Source: Hydrangea macrophylla (taxonomy: Eukaryota > Streptophyta > Magnoliopsida > Cornales > Hydrangeaceae). Taken from it: a stretch of DNA of 64,000 bases. Where the stretch lies: NCBI GenBank assembly GCA_033977485.1, contig CM066989.1:96615887-96679886 (forward strand), read 5' to 3'. Position 1 is the stretch's first letter. Each line of letters starts with the position of its first letter. Under the pieces are notes generated by a model. That model searched no databases. It had not been told where the DNA came from and worked only from the letters and a program-made list of their open reading frames with translations. A program made the translations under genes and the position numbers. Shown in pieces: positions 46,077-57,500 of the stretch.

Positions 46077-46254
46077 GCATCTGGGGCCAAGGTCCTGCTC
46101 GGTCACCGCTCGGGAGGTACCCTGACGGATCACTCCGACCGGTCCCGTTCCGAGTTGAATCCCGATCTATTCCCGAGCGGTATATTGGAGACATTCTCAA
46201 TTTTCAAACTTCATCCGATGAGAAATCACATCAACTTCAAAAATGGGGGGCAGC

Positions 46255-46886
46255 TGATACGTCCAGAAATATCCTGCTAAAGCCCAACCGCCACGTTAGC
46301 AGTTAATGACCCGAAAAATCTGGTCATGGGCGCCTAGAGCCCACAATACCGAGGTCTTCAATGCATACCGCTCGGAGTGCTCGACAGCCCGGATATGAGG
46401 CGTAGCTACTCTCCAAGAGGCGCAGCGCAGATTGAGCCTTCGCAGCAGTTTCCTAACGCGGCCAGAACTCTATCAGGAAGGAATCGATAGTTCCCTAAAC
46501 TACTTAGGAAACTTTCCCCAAGTCATGCAAATCAATTGTAATTGATTAGGCTTCCTAATCTAATCAACTCTTACCATGTAGAGGTGGACTCTTGCATCTA
46601 TAAAAGAGCCCACCTACCCCCTCTAGGGGAATCCAAAAATCACTTCTCTAAGCACACAAGCACCTGCTAGAGAACTCACCACCTACATGCATACACCCCG
46701 CCGGTATTACTGGTAGTGCCGCCCATCTTTGTTGGCTCACCAGGCCCGCCGGTGATCTGCTAGTGAGAAGAGCATAGACGCAACCGTGGACGTAGGTCAC
46801 CTTGTTAACGGGACCGAACCACATACAAACCCATTTCTTACCTTACTTTCTATCAAACTCATTCATACCAATTTTCGGCATCATCA
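46255..46886 (+). repeat. 3' LTR of the Tat element
   Basis: 632 bp, same ends as the 5' LTR. Confidence 0.95.
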
Positions 46887-47112
46887 GATATATATTAGGG
46901 AATTGTTATTGACCACTCCATCATTTAATAAGGCACTCCATAGTACCACACTTAGAGCATGTGATTTGAAGAACATTAGGGCAACTATATATAGTATGTA
47001 CACGTTTATATATTCGGTTTAATTCTATTTTGTTGAGTTGTAACTTATAAGTGAGTGTGTTTCATTTATCTCTGTGAATTTTTTTTAATGATCTTTCCCA
47101 TGTTTTTTTTAT
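46887..47112. other. AT-rich spacer
   Basis: No feature recognised. It begins with the probable degenerate target duplication GATAT. Confidence 0.45.
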
Positions 47113-47252
47113 GGTTAATTACATGAACCTCCCCTAAGGTTTGGTGAAATAACAAGGACCTCCCCTCCATATAGCAAAATTACATAGACCTCTCCTCTAG
47201 CATAAAATTACTATTTTACCCTTACTTTGTTTACCATTTTACTAAACTACAC

Positions 47253-47299
<47 letters not shown>

Positions 47300-47818
47300 A
47301 TCTGTGTATATATAGATATGGATATGCAAGTATATACATACTATATGGCATGCATGCATAAATGTGTATATATATATATATATATGAATATGAATTTGTT
47401 CAAAAAATCAAAATTTGAAACCCCAAATCAATAAGTTCCAAAAACTAATTTGTCCCTAAGATTTAAACTCAAAATACTAAACCCACCTCAAAGATGCATA
47501 CAAGTATCTATGTATATATGTATTCAATGACTATATGTATAAAAATATGAATGGTGTCTGTGTATATATACATAGTAGGTATACATGTATATACAGTAGA
47601 GAGAGAGAGGAGAGGGTTTTTTTATTTTTATTTTATAACTATGGGTATTTTCGGCATTAGCAAATTAAGAAGGGAGGTCTCTGTAAATTTTGCAATTTAG
47701 AGGGGAAGTGTGTGTAATGTAAATTCAAACCTCAAAGGAGATTTGTATAATTTTACAATATAAAGATGAGGTCGTGTAATTTCACCAAACCTCAGAGGAG
47801 GTCCGTGTAATTAACTCT
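47113..47818. mobile_element. Mutator-type MITE, about 0.7 kb, with internal microsatellite
   Basis: The left end GGTTAATTACATGAACCTCC and its continuation AAGGTTTGGTGAAAT are mirrored at the right end (ATTTCACCAAACCTCAGAGG ... GTGTAATTAAC). A possible 9-bp duplication TTTTTTTAT flanks it (47104-47112, 47819-47827), but it is low-complexity. Contents: a CT run (47257-47296) and AT-rich filler; no transposase. Confidence 0.7.
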
Positions 47819-48625
47819 TTTTTTTATTTACAAACAAGGATTTAGTAAGAAGGCTAGCCTTTTCTCCAAAAAATAAAAAACCAGCCCAAACGGTCCTACA
47901 TGGGCCGCTCAACCCATTTAAAACTAACCTAAACCTGCCCAATCGCTACCTCTATCTTCGTAGGTTCGAAGAAGGGAAGGCAAAAATTTCTCAGCATGAT
48001 GCTTTAAAGTTACCAAATAACTGGAGTGCATTTTTACTTATCCAATTTTTCTATTACTTACCCGAGCAGCCCATTGTGTGAGTATGTGAACCCATCACTT
48101 TCTCTCTTTTATTTATCCCGATATTTTTTCTTAAAAAGTGGTGAGTCCTACATGCTCAACCAATAAGATACTTGAACGAGCAATGAATGAGCAAAAATGC
48201 ATTCATTAATGGACTCTTCTGCAATAGAAAATGAACGAATTGGCGTAATTGTGCCTAAACTCTGAAAGGATATAGCTTGATTTATATCTAAGTTTGAGGG
48301 AGAGAGGGACCAATTAAACTTATCCGGTTTAAATGCATATTTTTCTTAATTATTTGCAATTTTTTTTTATTATAGAAATTAAGTAAAATGTCCCTCATTT
48401 AAAACTAATTAGTTTTTACGAATAATTTTTATTTAATTTATTTTTAAATCCAAAGTCCGTGACTAGTGAAACTTAATCGAATCAACTTCCTATGTTTTAA
48501 AAGGTACATATGTGAAATTTACTTGGCTTTTTTTTTTTTTTTGAAATTTCACATAATTAGTTCAATTTTTTTACAAAATTATGTGAATTTTACATAATTT
48601 TTGTAACACCTGAAATTCTCACTAA

Positions 48626-48664
<39 letters not shown>

Positions 48665-48950
48665 TTGGACCTAATTTAGATAAGCCGATGAAGATGAAAT
48701 CTCCTCTTCTTTCTTATTTTAGTTCAATGAAAATTTGTATACGCTTTAGCATCTCTCTTTCCCCACAATTCACACCGAGGTATAATCGCGTTTTTATTTT
48801 ATTTTTTTAAAATTTCTTTTAATCAATTTAATTAGGCTTTGTTTGGTTCTCGGATTTCTAAACATAGGGGAAAAACTTTTCCTTTGCTTGCATAATAAGA
48901 AAAACAATGAAGAAAATTGAAGGAAAAAAAATGAATAAGTTGAAAGATAA
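47819..48950. other. AT-rich DNA with TA microsatellite, no gene seen
   Basis: A perfect TA run of about 16 repeats lies at 48629-48661. T-rich runs are frequent. No coding sequence was recognised. Confidence 0.5.
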
Positions 48951-48959
48951 ATTAAATAT

Positions 48960-49217
48960 GGTTTAATTACACTCACCTCTCATGTGTTTTGCATTAATTA
49001 CACGGGCATCATTCGCATTTTGGGATATTACACTGACCTCCCTTATGCCTAGTATTTTTTTACACTTTAAGGGGGGACAGAGTTACAGAATACAAATTTT
49101 AAGGGGGGAAAAGTATTATAGAATACTAATTTTAAAGGAGGTCGTGTAATTTCCTAAAATACGAGAGAGATCCGTGTAATTAAGGCAAAACACAAGAAAG
49201 ATGAGTGTAATTAACCC
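48960..49217. mobile_element. 258-bp Mutator-type MITE with 9-bp target duplication
   Basis: Terminal inverted repeats pair over about 45 bp: GGTTTAATTACACTCACCTC at the left and TGAGTGTAATTAACCC at the right, with GTGTTTTGC/GGCAAAACAC further in. ATTAAATAT is repeated exactly at 48951-48959 and 49218-49226; nine base pairs is characteristic of Mutator-like elements. The ends resemble the MITE at 47113, so the two are related. No coding capacity. Confidence 0.88.
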
Positions 49218-49544
49218 ATTAAATATTTTGAATGTTAGTCATTTTTCTTTATTGATATATTACAACAAACCAAACCAATCCTAGTGTCCCAATAATAGAA
49301 GAAAAAAGTATATGAGGAACTATTTTTTTTTTTGTCTTATTTTTTGTTCCTTTTGGTTTTCCTCACCAAATCTATCAATACCAATAAAGCTTTAATTTGG
49401 GCAGGAAAAAATTTTTGTTTGGGATTTTGTGACAATGTGAATTTGATTTTCAATTTTTTATTACAACTTAGGAAAGCCAACCCACCAACAAGTACTGGGG
49501 CCACAGTTCAAGCCCCAAATTTTCGAAAAGTCAAAAAATAAAAA

Positions 49545-49545
<1 letters not shown>

Positions 49546-49631
<86 letters not shown>
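49546..49631 (+). repeat. AAT trinucleotide microsatellite (about 28 units)
   Basis: Uninterrupted AAT/TAA repeats. The poly-isoleucine frame on the opposite strand is only this repeat. Confidence 0.95.
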
Positions 49632-49685
49632 CGTCGTCGTCACAAAAGTTTACCAAATACCCAGTCAAGTCAAGTACATGGAATA

Positions 49686-50419
49686 ACAAGTTGAAGCATA
49701 TAAACCTCCCTTGGATTTATTTCAAAGTATGTCAAAAAAAAAAAAAAAAAAAGAGATTAATTTCCTTGTGGGAACCTAGACTAGGAATGTAATTGTCTCT
49801 CTCTCTCTTAATACACCTCCCTTGGATTAATTTCCAAGTATGTCAAAAATAAATATGAGATCAATTTTCTAGTGGGAACCTAGACTAGGAATCTAACTGG
49901 CTCTCTCTCACTCGACTCTTAATACACCTCCTTGGATTAATTTTCAAGTATGTAAAAAAAAAAATGATATTAGTTTCCTAGTGGGAACCTAGCCTAGGAA
50001 TGTAATTGGATCTCTCTCTCTTTGTTAATACACCTCCCTTAGATTAACTTCCATGTATGTCAGAAAAATATGAGATTAATTTCCTAGTGGGAACCTAGAC
50101 TAGGAATGCAATTGGCTCTCTCTCTCTCTCTCTCTCTCAATACACCTCCCTTGGATTATTTTACAAGTATGTCAAAAAATATGTGATTAATTTCCTAGTG
50201 GGAAGCTAGACTAGGGATGTAATTGGGTCTCTCTCTCTCTCATTAATTTCCAAGTATGTCAAAAAAAAAAAAAAAAGAGATTAATTCCCTAGTGGGAACT
50301 TAGACTAGGAATGTAATAATTGGCTCTCTCTCTCTTTGTTAATACACCTCTCTTGGATTAATTTCCAAGTATGTAAAAAAAATGAGATTAATTTCCTACG
50401 GAACCTAGACTAGGAATGT

Positions 50420-50470
<51 letters not shown>

Positions 50471-50745
50471 TACACCTCCCTTGGATTAATTTCCAATTAT
50501 GTCCAAAAAAATATGAGATTAATTTCCTAGTGGGAAGCTAGACTAGGAATGTGAGATTAATTTCCTAGTGGGAAGCTAGACTAGGAATGCAATTGGATCT
50601 CTCTCTCTCTCTCTCTCTTAATACACCTCCCTTGGATTAATTTCCAAGTATGTAAAAAAAATGAGATTAATTCCCTAGTGGGAACTTTGACTAGGAGTGT
50701 AATTGGCTCTCTCTCTCTTAAAACACCTCCCTTGGATTAATTTCG
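49686..50745 (+). repeat. minisatellite of about 100-bp units with embedded CT runs
   Basis: About ten imperfect units of TTAATACACCTCCCTTGGAT - TAATTTCCAAGTATGTC - A-run - GAGATTAATTTCCTAGTGGG - AACCTAGACTAGGAATGTAA follow one another. A CT microsatellite of very different length (about 4 to 23 repeats) sits at each unit junction. Units begin near 49703, 49809, 49919, 50024, 50137, 50338, 50467, 50627 and 50718, with shortened units near 50235 and 50545. Confidence 0.88.
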
Positions 50746-51005
50746 AATTAGAAATATAAGGTTTAGTCCCTGACAACCCACTCTTTTAAAAGATGATTCA
50801 TCTCCAAATCTATGTACAGTAGTTAGTCTCTAATTATAATTATTTACTAGAGATTAGTCCTTTCTCCCAAATCCGTGTCTTTTTTATAGACAAAATTGCC
50901 CTTACCATTATATATATGTACCATCACCATATCAATGCATGAATTTTTGGGTTCAATGTGAGCCCAAATAACTACACAGATTATATATATTCATTTTTTT
51001 CTGCA

Positions 51006-51033
<28 letters not shown>

Positions 51034-51039
<6 letters not shown>

Positions 51040-52743
51040 AAGAAAAATGACTTTTAATGGCACAAATTTTTGCCACTTAAAAATAAAATTTTGTGGCTAA
51101 AAGTTTCATGGACAAGAATTCTAGTTGTTACTAGGTTGTGACTAATGGTACCGGGACTAAAACTTTTAGTGGCAAAAATAGCAAAATCAGCACTAAAATA
51201 TATGCTTTTAGTCGCACAAAATATTGTAGGTAATAAGTTATGATTCAGGATTTGAAGGTTTAGTGGCAGACATAAGTTGTTACTATTTGTTTTTAAATGA
51301 CAAATATTTATTTTTGTGTCAACTTGAGCTTGCCACTAACTTCAGGTGTTCCTCACTAAATCTGTTTTTAATTTATTTTATTTGATTTTTCTAAATGATA
51401 AGAAAAGCTGTCACCAAAATAAAAATTGATTGCAACAACTCTTTGAACACCTCTATTAATATACAACTAAGTTTCATACATAGCTAGTCAAGGCTTGCAC
51501 ATGCAAATTGTTACAAATAAACAACACAATAATTACAAAAAAAAAAATCCAAAAAAAAAAAAAAACTGGTCTACACAAGGCCTTAGCATATACAATCAAA
51601 GCTACTAGTAATTGGCTTCAAAATATACAGAAGTGTAATGACTAGAAGGCCTTAACTACAAAATAAACCATGACTTCGAGGCCTTTACAAAAGTGTTTGC
51701 TGTCAGCACTTTCTAATTGTAATTTAGCCTTCAAGTGTCTCCAGCCTACAAAATGAAAACAGTGGAGAATGTGTTAACATTACTCCTAGAATCTAACAGC
51801 TTGAAAAGAAATGTAAGCTCATGAACAATAATACACAAATCAAATGCTTTTGAGACAAAGTAGATTTGTAAATTTACTTTGAATTGATCCTAGGAAAATC
51901 AAAAAAACTATATATAAATTTCTTTGACAATCTAAATCCAGATCATTGATAACATAGCTAATAGATTTTACCAGGGTAGGAGGGATATGAAAATATCCTT
52001 GCTATCTAAATTGCTCAACAAGACTTGCAAATTGAGAGTGGACTGCAGCTTGCAAGGCTAACTAGGAAGCAAGGGATTCAATTCTTGATACCATTCCGCT
52101 ATTTTCCATCAACTCCAAGCACCTTCTATCTTCCTCAGCAGCCTGCCTCCTAAACTCCTCATTCTCCCTCTCCATCTATGCATGATGGTTTTGGTGACTT
52201 GCAGATGATGCGGACTTTGGATCAGCACCACGACCACGTATTAGACCTCATCTCTTCGGTCCAAGAACTTGGATAAACCTCTCATCCTCAGTTATAGGAG
52301 TTGTGCCCTCCTCTACGGGTTGAGACGCAAAACTCTTAAGGTTCTCCTACATTAGTGAATTACTTGTTTTATAAGTAGCAATCCTTGCCTTCTTCTTCTT
52401 TTTTTTTTTTACATCACATAGTCAAACTCAACACCACCAAGACTGACCAAAACAAAAAGAAGCCAAAACAAGCCTTGAAAAAAATTCTACCAAGAATTGC
52501 TTCACAATGTAGAATTGGTTTACATTTCTTTCTACTATACTAGTTTACTATTTACATGAAGATATCTTTCAAAAAACTAATTTTGTTTTTCTAAAATCAA
52601 ATACAAGGAAGAGTCAAATGATGTAATAGCTGATAACTAAGAAAGGTTGTAGAAGGACTTCACAAATTCTAGATCTTATATAAAAAAATCCCACTAAGCA
52701 GCCTTACACAATATCTTTAGTAATTCATTTGCAAACGTCATAG
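51034..52743 (-). mobile_element. CACTA (En/Spm-type) transposon fragment, left end
   Basis: CTCTACAAGAAAAATGACTT at 51034 is one base from the CACTACAAGAAA terminus of plant CACTA elements. It is followed by subterminal repeats of TTTAGTGGCA / TGCCACTAAA type (51045-51280). Minus-strand transposase text lies at about 52330-52050. The first bases have merged into a CT microsatellite (51007-51036). The element continues past the solo LTR, but no right terminus was found, so its end is unknown. Confidence 0.65.
52050..52330 (-). pseudogene. CACTA transposase remnant
   Basis: Minus-strand text FIQVLGPKR, LIRGRGADPK and MERENEEFRRQAAEEDRR recalls the C-terminal region of plant Ptta/En/Spm transposases (as I recall, Pfam PF03004), in which a VLGPE-RG-RGYG phrase precedes a coiled coil. 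Stops interrupt it. The orientation agrees with the terminus at 51034 being the 3' end. Confidence 0.5.
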
Positions 52744-53024
52744 TGTAGACACCCCATTTTGTCGGCTATCAGATTTAGGAGACTCATAGCTTGGTGGTTC
52801 ACAATGATCGTAAAAGACTCAAAAGGACTCTCGAAAGTCAGCTCTATCTCTCAGAATGCTCAGAATGACCAAAATGCCCCTGAAAGCCCAAAAACTCCCA
52901 GATTTGGTCCTAAAGTTCTGAAAACATGCTACGTCATGAGAAAAATAATAAAATGAAGTTTTTAAGTAAATTCAGATGAAATCGTCAGCTCCCAGAGACC
53001 CCCGGAAGTCCCGGAAAGTCCCCG

Positions 53025-53261
53025 TTGACCGGTTTGACCAAGGTTTGACCAGGTTTGACCAAAGTTTGACCAGGTTTGACCAAGTTTGACCAAGTTTGAC
53101 CAAAATCATCCGAATTCACTGGAATCATTTTAAATCATGAAAAAAGTGTTAAAACAAGTTCCAAAAGAAAATCGAGCGAAACATCAGCTCTCGGGAACTC
53201 CCGGAGGTTTCCAGAACTTCCCGGGAATCCCAGGTTTGACCAGTTTGACCAAAATTTGACT
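53025..53261 (+). promoter_or_regulatory. phased W-box (TTGACC) arrays in the solo LTR
   Basis: TTGACC starts at 53025, 53034, 53045, 53055, 53066, 53076, 53086 and 53096 (steps 9, 11, 10, 11, 10, 10, 10). A second group starts at 53236 and 53245, with TTGACT at 53256. TTGAC(C/T) is the core of the W-box bound by WRKY transcription factors. The arrays lie 540-780 bp upstream of the TATA box. Confidence 0.75.
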
Positions 53262-53802
53262 TTGGAACCGGGGCGCTGAAACAATTTTCAAATATTTTTC
53301 ATAGATACTAGAGGTCAATAGCTTTCCAACGGTATATCGCACATAATTTCTGGATTTAAAACGAATTTATTATGAATTTCCAAAGGCGAAAAAGGCGATC
53401 AAATCGGCTTTTATCGCCAATACCGCAAAACTTTTCAAAGTGACCTATCCCCAAACTTTTTTTTATGTAAAGTAGACTCCATTACCTTTCCAACGGTATA
53501 TCACAACCTCAATTTGGAGTTCGTATGCATTTTCTTTGAATTTCGGACGAAATAGGGACTTTTCGCGAATACCGGAACTTCAGGGGGCCTAAACAGCATT
53601 ATCTGGACGAAGGAGGAGCACTGCAGCCGCGACACTGGCCCAGTGCCGCCGCGGCACTCCCCTCCAGAGCAGTGTATTTTTGTAAATAGTTTTGTGGTCC
53701 CATTTTGATTAATTAAAAGCCAAAACGACATAGTTTTATGATTTCAGATATTTGGAGCCAATGGGAATACTTTCTAAATCCCAAAACCACCCCAAGTTGG
53801 CC

Positions 53803-53810
53803 TATATAAA
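53803..53810 (+). promoter_or_regulatory. TATA box of the solo LTR
   Basis: TATATAAA in the context GGCCTATATAAACACCCC, typical of a plant LTR promoter; transcription would run to the right. Confidence 0.65.
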
Positions 53811-56014
53811 CACCCCATTACTCTTCATTTTGGAGGAGTCAAATGTAAGCTTTGAAAAAGTTTGGGAGAGAAAGTTGTAGAGATAAGGTTAGAATAGCAA
53901 GAAAGAAGCTTCCTTCTTTGATTTTTCAAAACAAAAGTGAGTTCTAAACTTTGTTTTTACTCCATTACTCCCATTTACTTCAACATTCAATACTCACAAC
54001 CACCATTTTAGTGAGCATTTAAGAGAGTGGAAGCTTCTTCCATGTCTAGTGTCATTACATATGAGTGAAACACCAATCTACAAGTCTCATGCTTCATGAA
54101 TATCATCTATTTGCTTGTTTGTTTATTGTTTATCTCTTCTTATCTCATTTCTTTTTTTGATTTTTCTTTATTTACTTACTAGTTCATCATCATCTAAGTA
54201 ATGACATGAAGTTTGGAGGGAGTGAATCCTTATGGATAGTAGCTCTTGACCTCAAAAACATGTTTGATAGATGATGACCATAACCTCAATACTTCCAAGG
54301 TATTCTTGAAATGTATTGAAGTTATGTTCAAAAATAAAAATAAACCTCTCCAACAATCTTAGAGGTTCTTGATGATGAGTTTGATGTTGGTATTTTAAGT
54401 GGCTATAATCCTTATTGAGTATTAAAAATATATTTTCAAAACATCTATTTCAAAACCCCTCTCAATCCTTCTCATTTTGGTTTTAAGAAACAAAACCTTG
54501 TTTTCCCAAAAATCTTCAAAATATTGAGTCAAAACAGTGAATGAGTTGAGTTCAAAGATTTCTCTAGAACTCAATACTCAACATATGGATGCAAGGCCAC
54601 TTGGAAAGTCTTCCTAACCCATTTGAGAACACCCAAGATTTTTTGTTTGACTTGGAAGTACATAGAAATGGTCCATTTGGACCCAAACATTCCTTCCAGA
54701 CATTCTGTTTTTGCTGTCACATGAGCTAGGTCCACTTCTAACTTCTTTTACAGAAAACGTTCCAAAAGAGGTGGTCTTAACTTATTTTTCCCTTAAACTT
54801 CAATGTCTTAGGGAACTTTCTGTATAAAATGGGCCTCTAGATCATTAGTTTTCATTTTCTAAGATGTTTCAACATTTCAGTCGACGGTACGGACTCTATT
54901 TCTGAGTGACCTTCATTGTTTATATGATTTCTCTCAATCTGTGATAGGTATTGAAGATTGGCTTATTGGGTTGTGTTCTATACACAATAAGGAACATCTC
55001 CATAAAAAATCATGCATTGAAAATATTCCTAACCCCTCTTTTCAAATTCCAAAAGATCATGCTACTGTTCTGTCCACTATTCACAGCAAGCACATTTCAA
55101 CTTTCATTCCTTGATTTGATACTCATATGCATTCCAAATTAGTTCATATCTTAGGAAGTAGTTCATACTACATTTGTACATATCCCATGTTTATATCATT
55201 CATTCATTCATACACATTTTAGACTTCTAAGTCATTCTAGAAATCCATGTACCCAAAACACACTACAACCTTTGCACATTTTAGATACATACATTGCATT
55301 CATGCAAGATTTGGGGCTTTTGTAACTCTTAATCTAAGAAGATTATCAGGAATGATCACGATCACGCGTTCATGCTTCCCCTTGATCTAATCATCCTTTC
55401 TCATCCGTCCCGGGGATTGAGGGATCTTCTTTTCTCAAAGATTAACATGCATCATACTAGCTTGCTAAGCATATTTAGATTTCTTTGGTTATTTGTTTCA
55501 AGAACAATTCATGTCCCCCTTTAGATTAGGAAGTCTTGATTATTTGATATATGATTAGACGATTTTTCCTAGGTTTATTTGTGTGATCTTTCACTTTACA
55601 TTGTATGATATTTGGCTTAGATCTTATGAATGATATCTTATCTTTAGATCTTCCATTTCAAGTTTCTTATGTAATATAGTATACTATCATAGTATTACTT
55701 GTTAACCAAACATTGTACAAGATGATTATTTGGATGCTAATTGAGGCCCGTCGGAAGACGGGGCGAGTTGAGGGTGTTTTAGTCGTGACAAAGGCTCCTT
55801 CCTCTCTCGTACCAAAACCCCGAACCAAGTTCTTTGGTTATGAAGGGCCGGTGCCCTTATCCGCTTGGGTGAGTCAAATTAGGTTTCTTGGTTCCTTAAA
55901 GACCAAGTGGCGACTCTGTATCTGTTTTCAACAGACCATTTTCTTTCTTTGATCAAAATCAAACAAGTCTCAAAAACCCAGAGAAGTGGTCCGATTCCGC
56001 TTGTCCACACATAG

Positions 56015-56851
56015 ATAAAATGAAATGGACATAACCATATACCAACTCAAAATAAGAAGGCCTACTGTAGATTGTTACGAATGCTAACCTCAACAAATCA
56101 GCAGAAAAACCTACTAATGGACTTAAACAAAAGTAGCTAAAGCATTAGTAAAAACATGGAAGAGTTAACAGCAATCTTAAGACAATAATCCATACATTTG
56201 ACAACATAATGTTTAGGCCCAATGGTTTCCGAATGTTGTTACAACAATATGCATTAACGATATGAAGATCTAACTGAAAATTCTAAAAACAAACAGAAAT
56301 GAGATCGTCATTCCTAGTTAAGTACATCCAACACCTATATTTGAAAACTACACCCGTCAGTTCAACACAACTAGCAGGAATTCATTCCTATTATGTAGAA
56401 ATCATATATCTCATTTCTTAATCAATGAAAATTTACTGGCTAAATCATATTTAAGGAAAGTTTCACAAATACACGACTTACATAAACTTCTTGTCCCAAA
56501 AATTTGATCGATCTTCTGCATCCTCCAGTTCTTTTTGTTCCTCTCGCTGACTTACTACATTAATTGGAAAAGGAAAAGAAATATATATGTAACTAACTAA
56601 TATAATATAAGCATATGGAGATAATTTAACATTTTTACCTAAAAGTAATCGTATCCAAAGTAATGTGGACAATCCAAATCATACATGCATACAAAGAAAA
56701 ATTGATGTTCGAATAAGTTAATTGACAATAAGTCAATAGTAACTGAAATATATGATGGTGTCTATGCTAATTAAATAGAGTTTTATTACTACCACATATA
56801 CCATCAACAATACAACAATAGTGTCTATAAGAGCAAAACTACATAGATGAT

Positions 56852-56905
<54 letters not shown>

Positions 56906-57500
56906 TGTGTGTGTGTGTGTGTGTGTGTTTTACATCCTGTATTTTCCTTTATTTACTATATGTAATTCCCATATTTTAATTTGTATTACATGCTTGATCC
57001 AATCGAAATTATTTATTTGGGGTTAGACTGTAATTTTTATGAATTCAAGAATATCTATGTTACGATTTCACAATAGTATGTTCATAAGTCTAGAAATACA
57101 TGTGATGAATTTCAAAATTGTCTTTTCAAAACGGTGAAAATATTTGCTTTTGACTCAAACTGTATTTTTATATAACTGGGAAATTATTTCTTACGTTAAA
57201 ATAAACTTTCTGTATTTTTGCGGTGATCACTGCGCCACAAAAATACCAGTTTATGTAAGAAAACTGTCCGTGCCGCATTGAACTCCCACAGATTAGGATT
57301 CCCCGCCCAATCATATATGACATTTGCTTTTAGTTCATTAAATACAACTAATGATTAGATGGCCTTGTTTGGGTATGCATTTTGTGCCTCAAGATACAAC
57401 CCAAACACTTGAACTTGGCCCCTACTAATCCTAGCAACCCCACAAACTAATTGTAGATCACATGCATATACATATATGCTATGTATATAGTGTATATTTA
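56015..57500. other. AT-rich DNA, probable continuation of the CACTA fragment, with GA/GT microsatellite
   Basis: No confident gene. A GA run followed directly by a GT run lies at 56853-56928. A short minus-strand text (REEQKELEDAEDRSNFWDKK, about 56560-56480) could be transposon-derived but is not assigned. Confidence 0.45.

Larger units (their letters stand above)
44393..46254 (-). repeat. antisense gene cassette 2
   Basis: Second copy of the module described at 41203-44371. It ends in the functional polypurine tract (46240-46254) next to the 3' LTR. It includes a plus-strand A19 run near 44600. Confidence 0.75.
34167..46886 (+). mobile_element. Tat-lineage Ty3/Gypsy element with dual RNase H and duplicated antisense gene cassettes
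   Basis: LTRs are at 34167-34797 and 46255-46886 (TGATACGTCC...GGCATCATCA), with about 27 substitutions in 631 bp by eye (about 4%). Flanks are GGTAT (left) and GATAT (right), a likely duplication with one mismatch. Internal order: primer site, gag-pol, tandem hairpins, two antisense cassettes (41203-44371 and 44393-46254), polypurine tract. A second, archaeal-type RNase H after the normal one is diagnostic of the Tat lineage, and antisense extra ORFs are a known feature of that lineage. Gag-pol has many stops, several of the CGA-to-TGA or CAG-to-TAG type expected from methyl-C decay. Confidence 0.93.
52744..56009 (+). mobile_element. solo LTR of a Gypsy-type element (3,266 bp)
   Basis: It starts TGTAGACACCCCATTTTGTC and ends GCTTGTCCACA. 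The perfect 5-bp duplication CATAG flanks it (52739-52743, 56010-56014), so internal sequence and one LTR were lost by recombination between LTRs. A TATATAAA box lies at 53803-53810. Upstream are TTGACC arrays (53025-53261), within a roughly 195-bp duplicated block (about 52985 and 53179). It sits inside the CACTA fragment. No coding sequence of note; small open frames are chance. Confidence 0.9.

Noticed and set aside
49461..49643. Minus-strand open frame rich in isoleucine
   Set aside because: It is only the translation of the AAT microsatellite.
52759..52956. 65-codon frame in the solo LTR
   Set aside because: Lies in the U3 region of the LTR with no domain.
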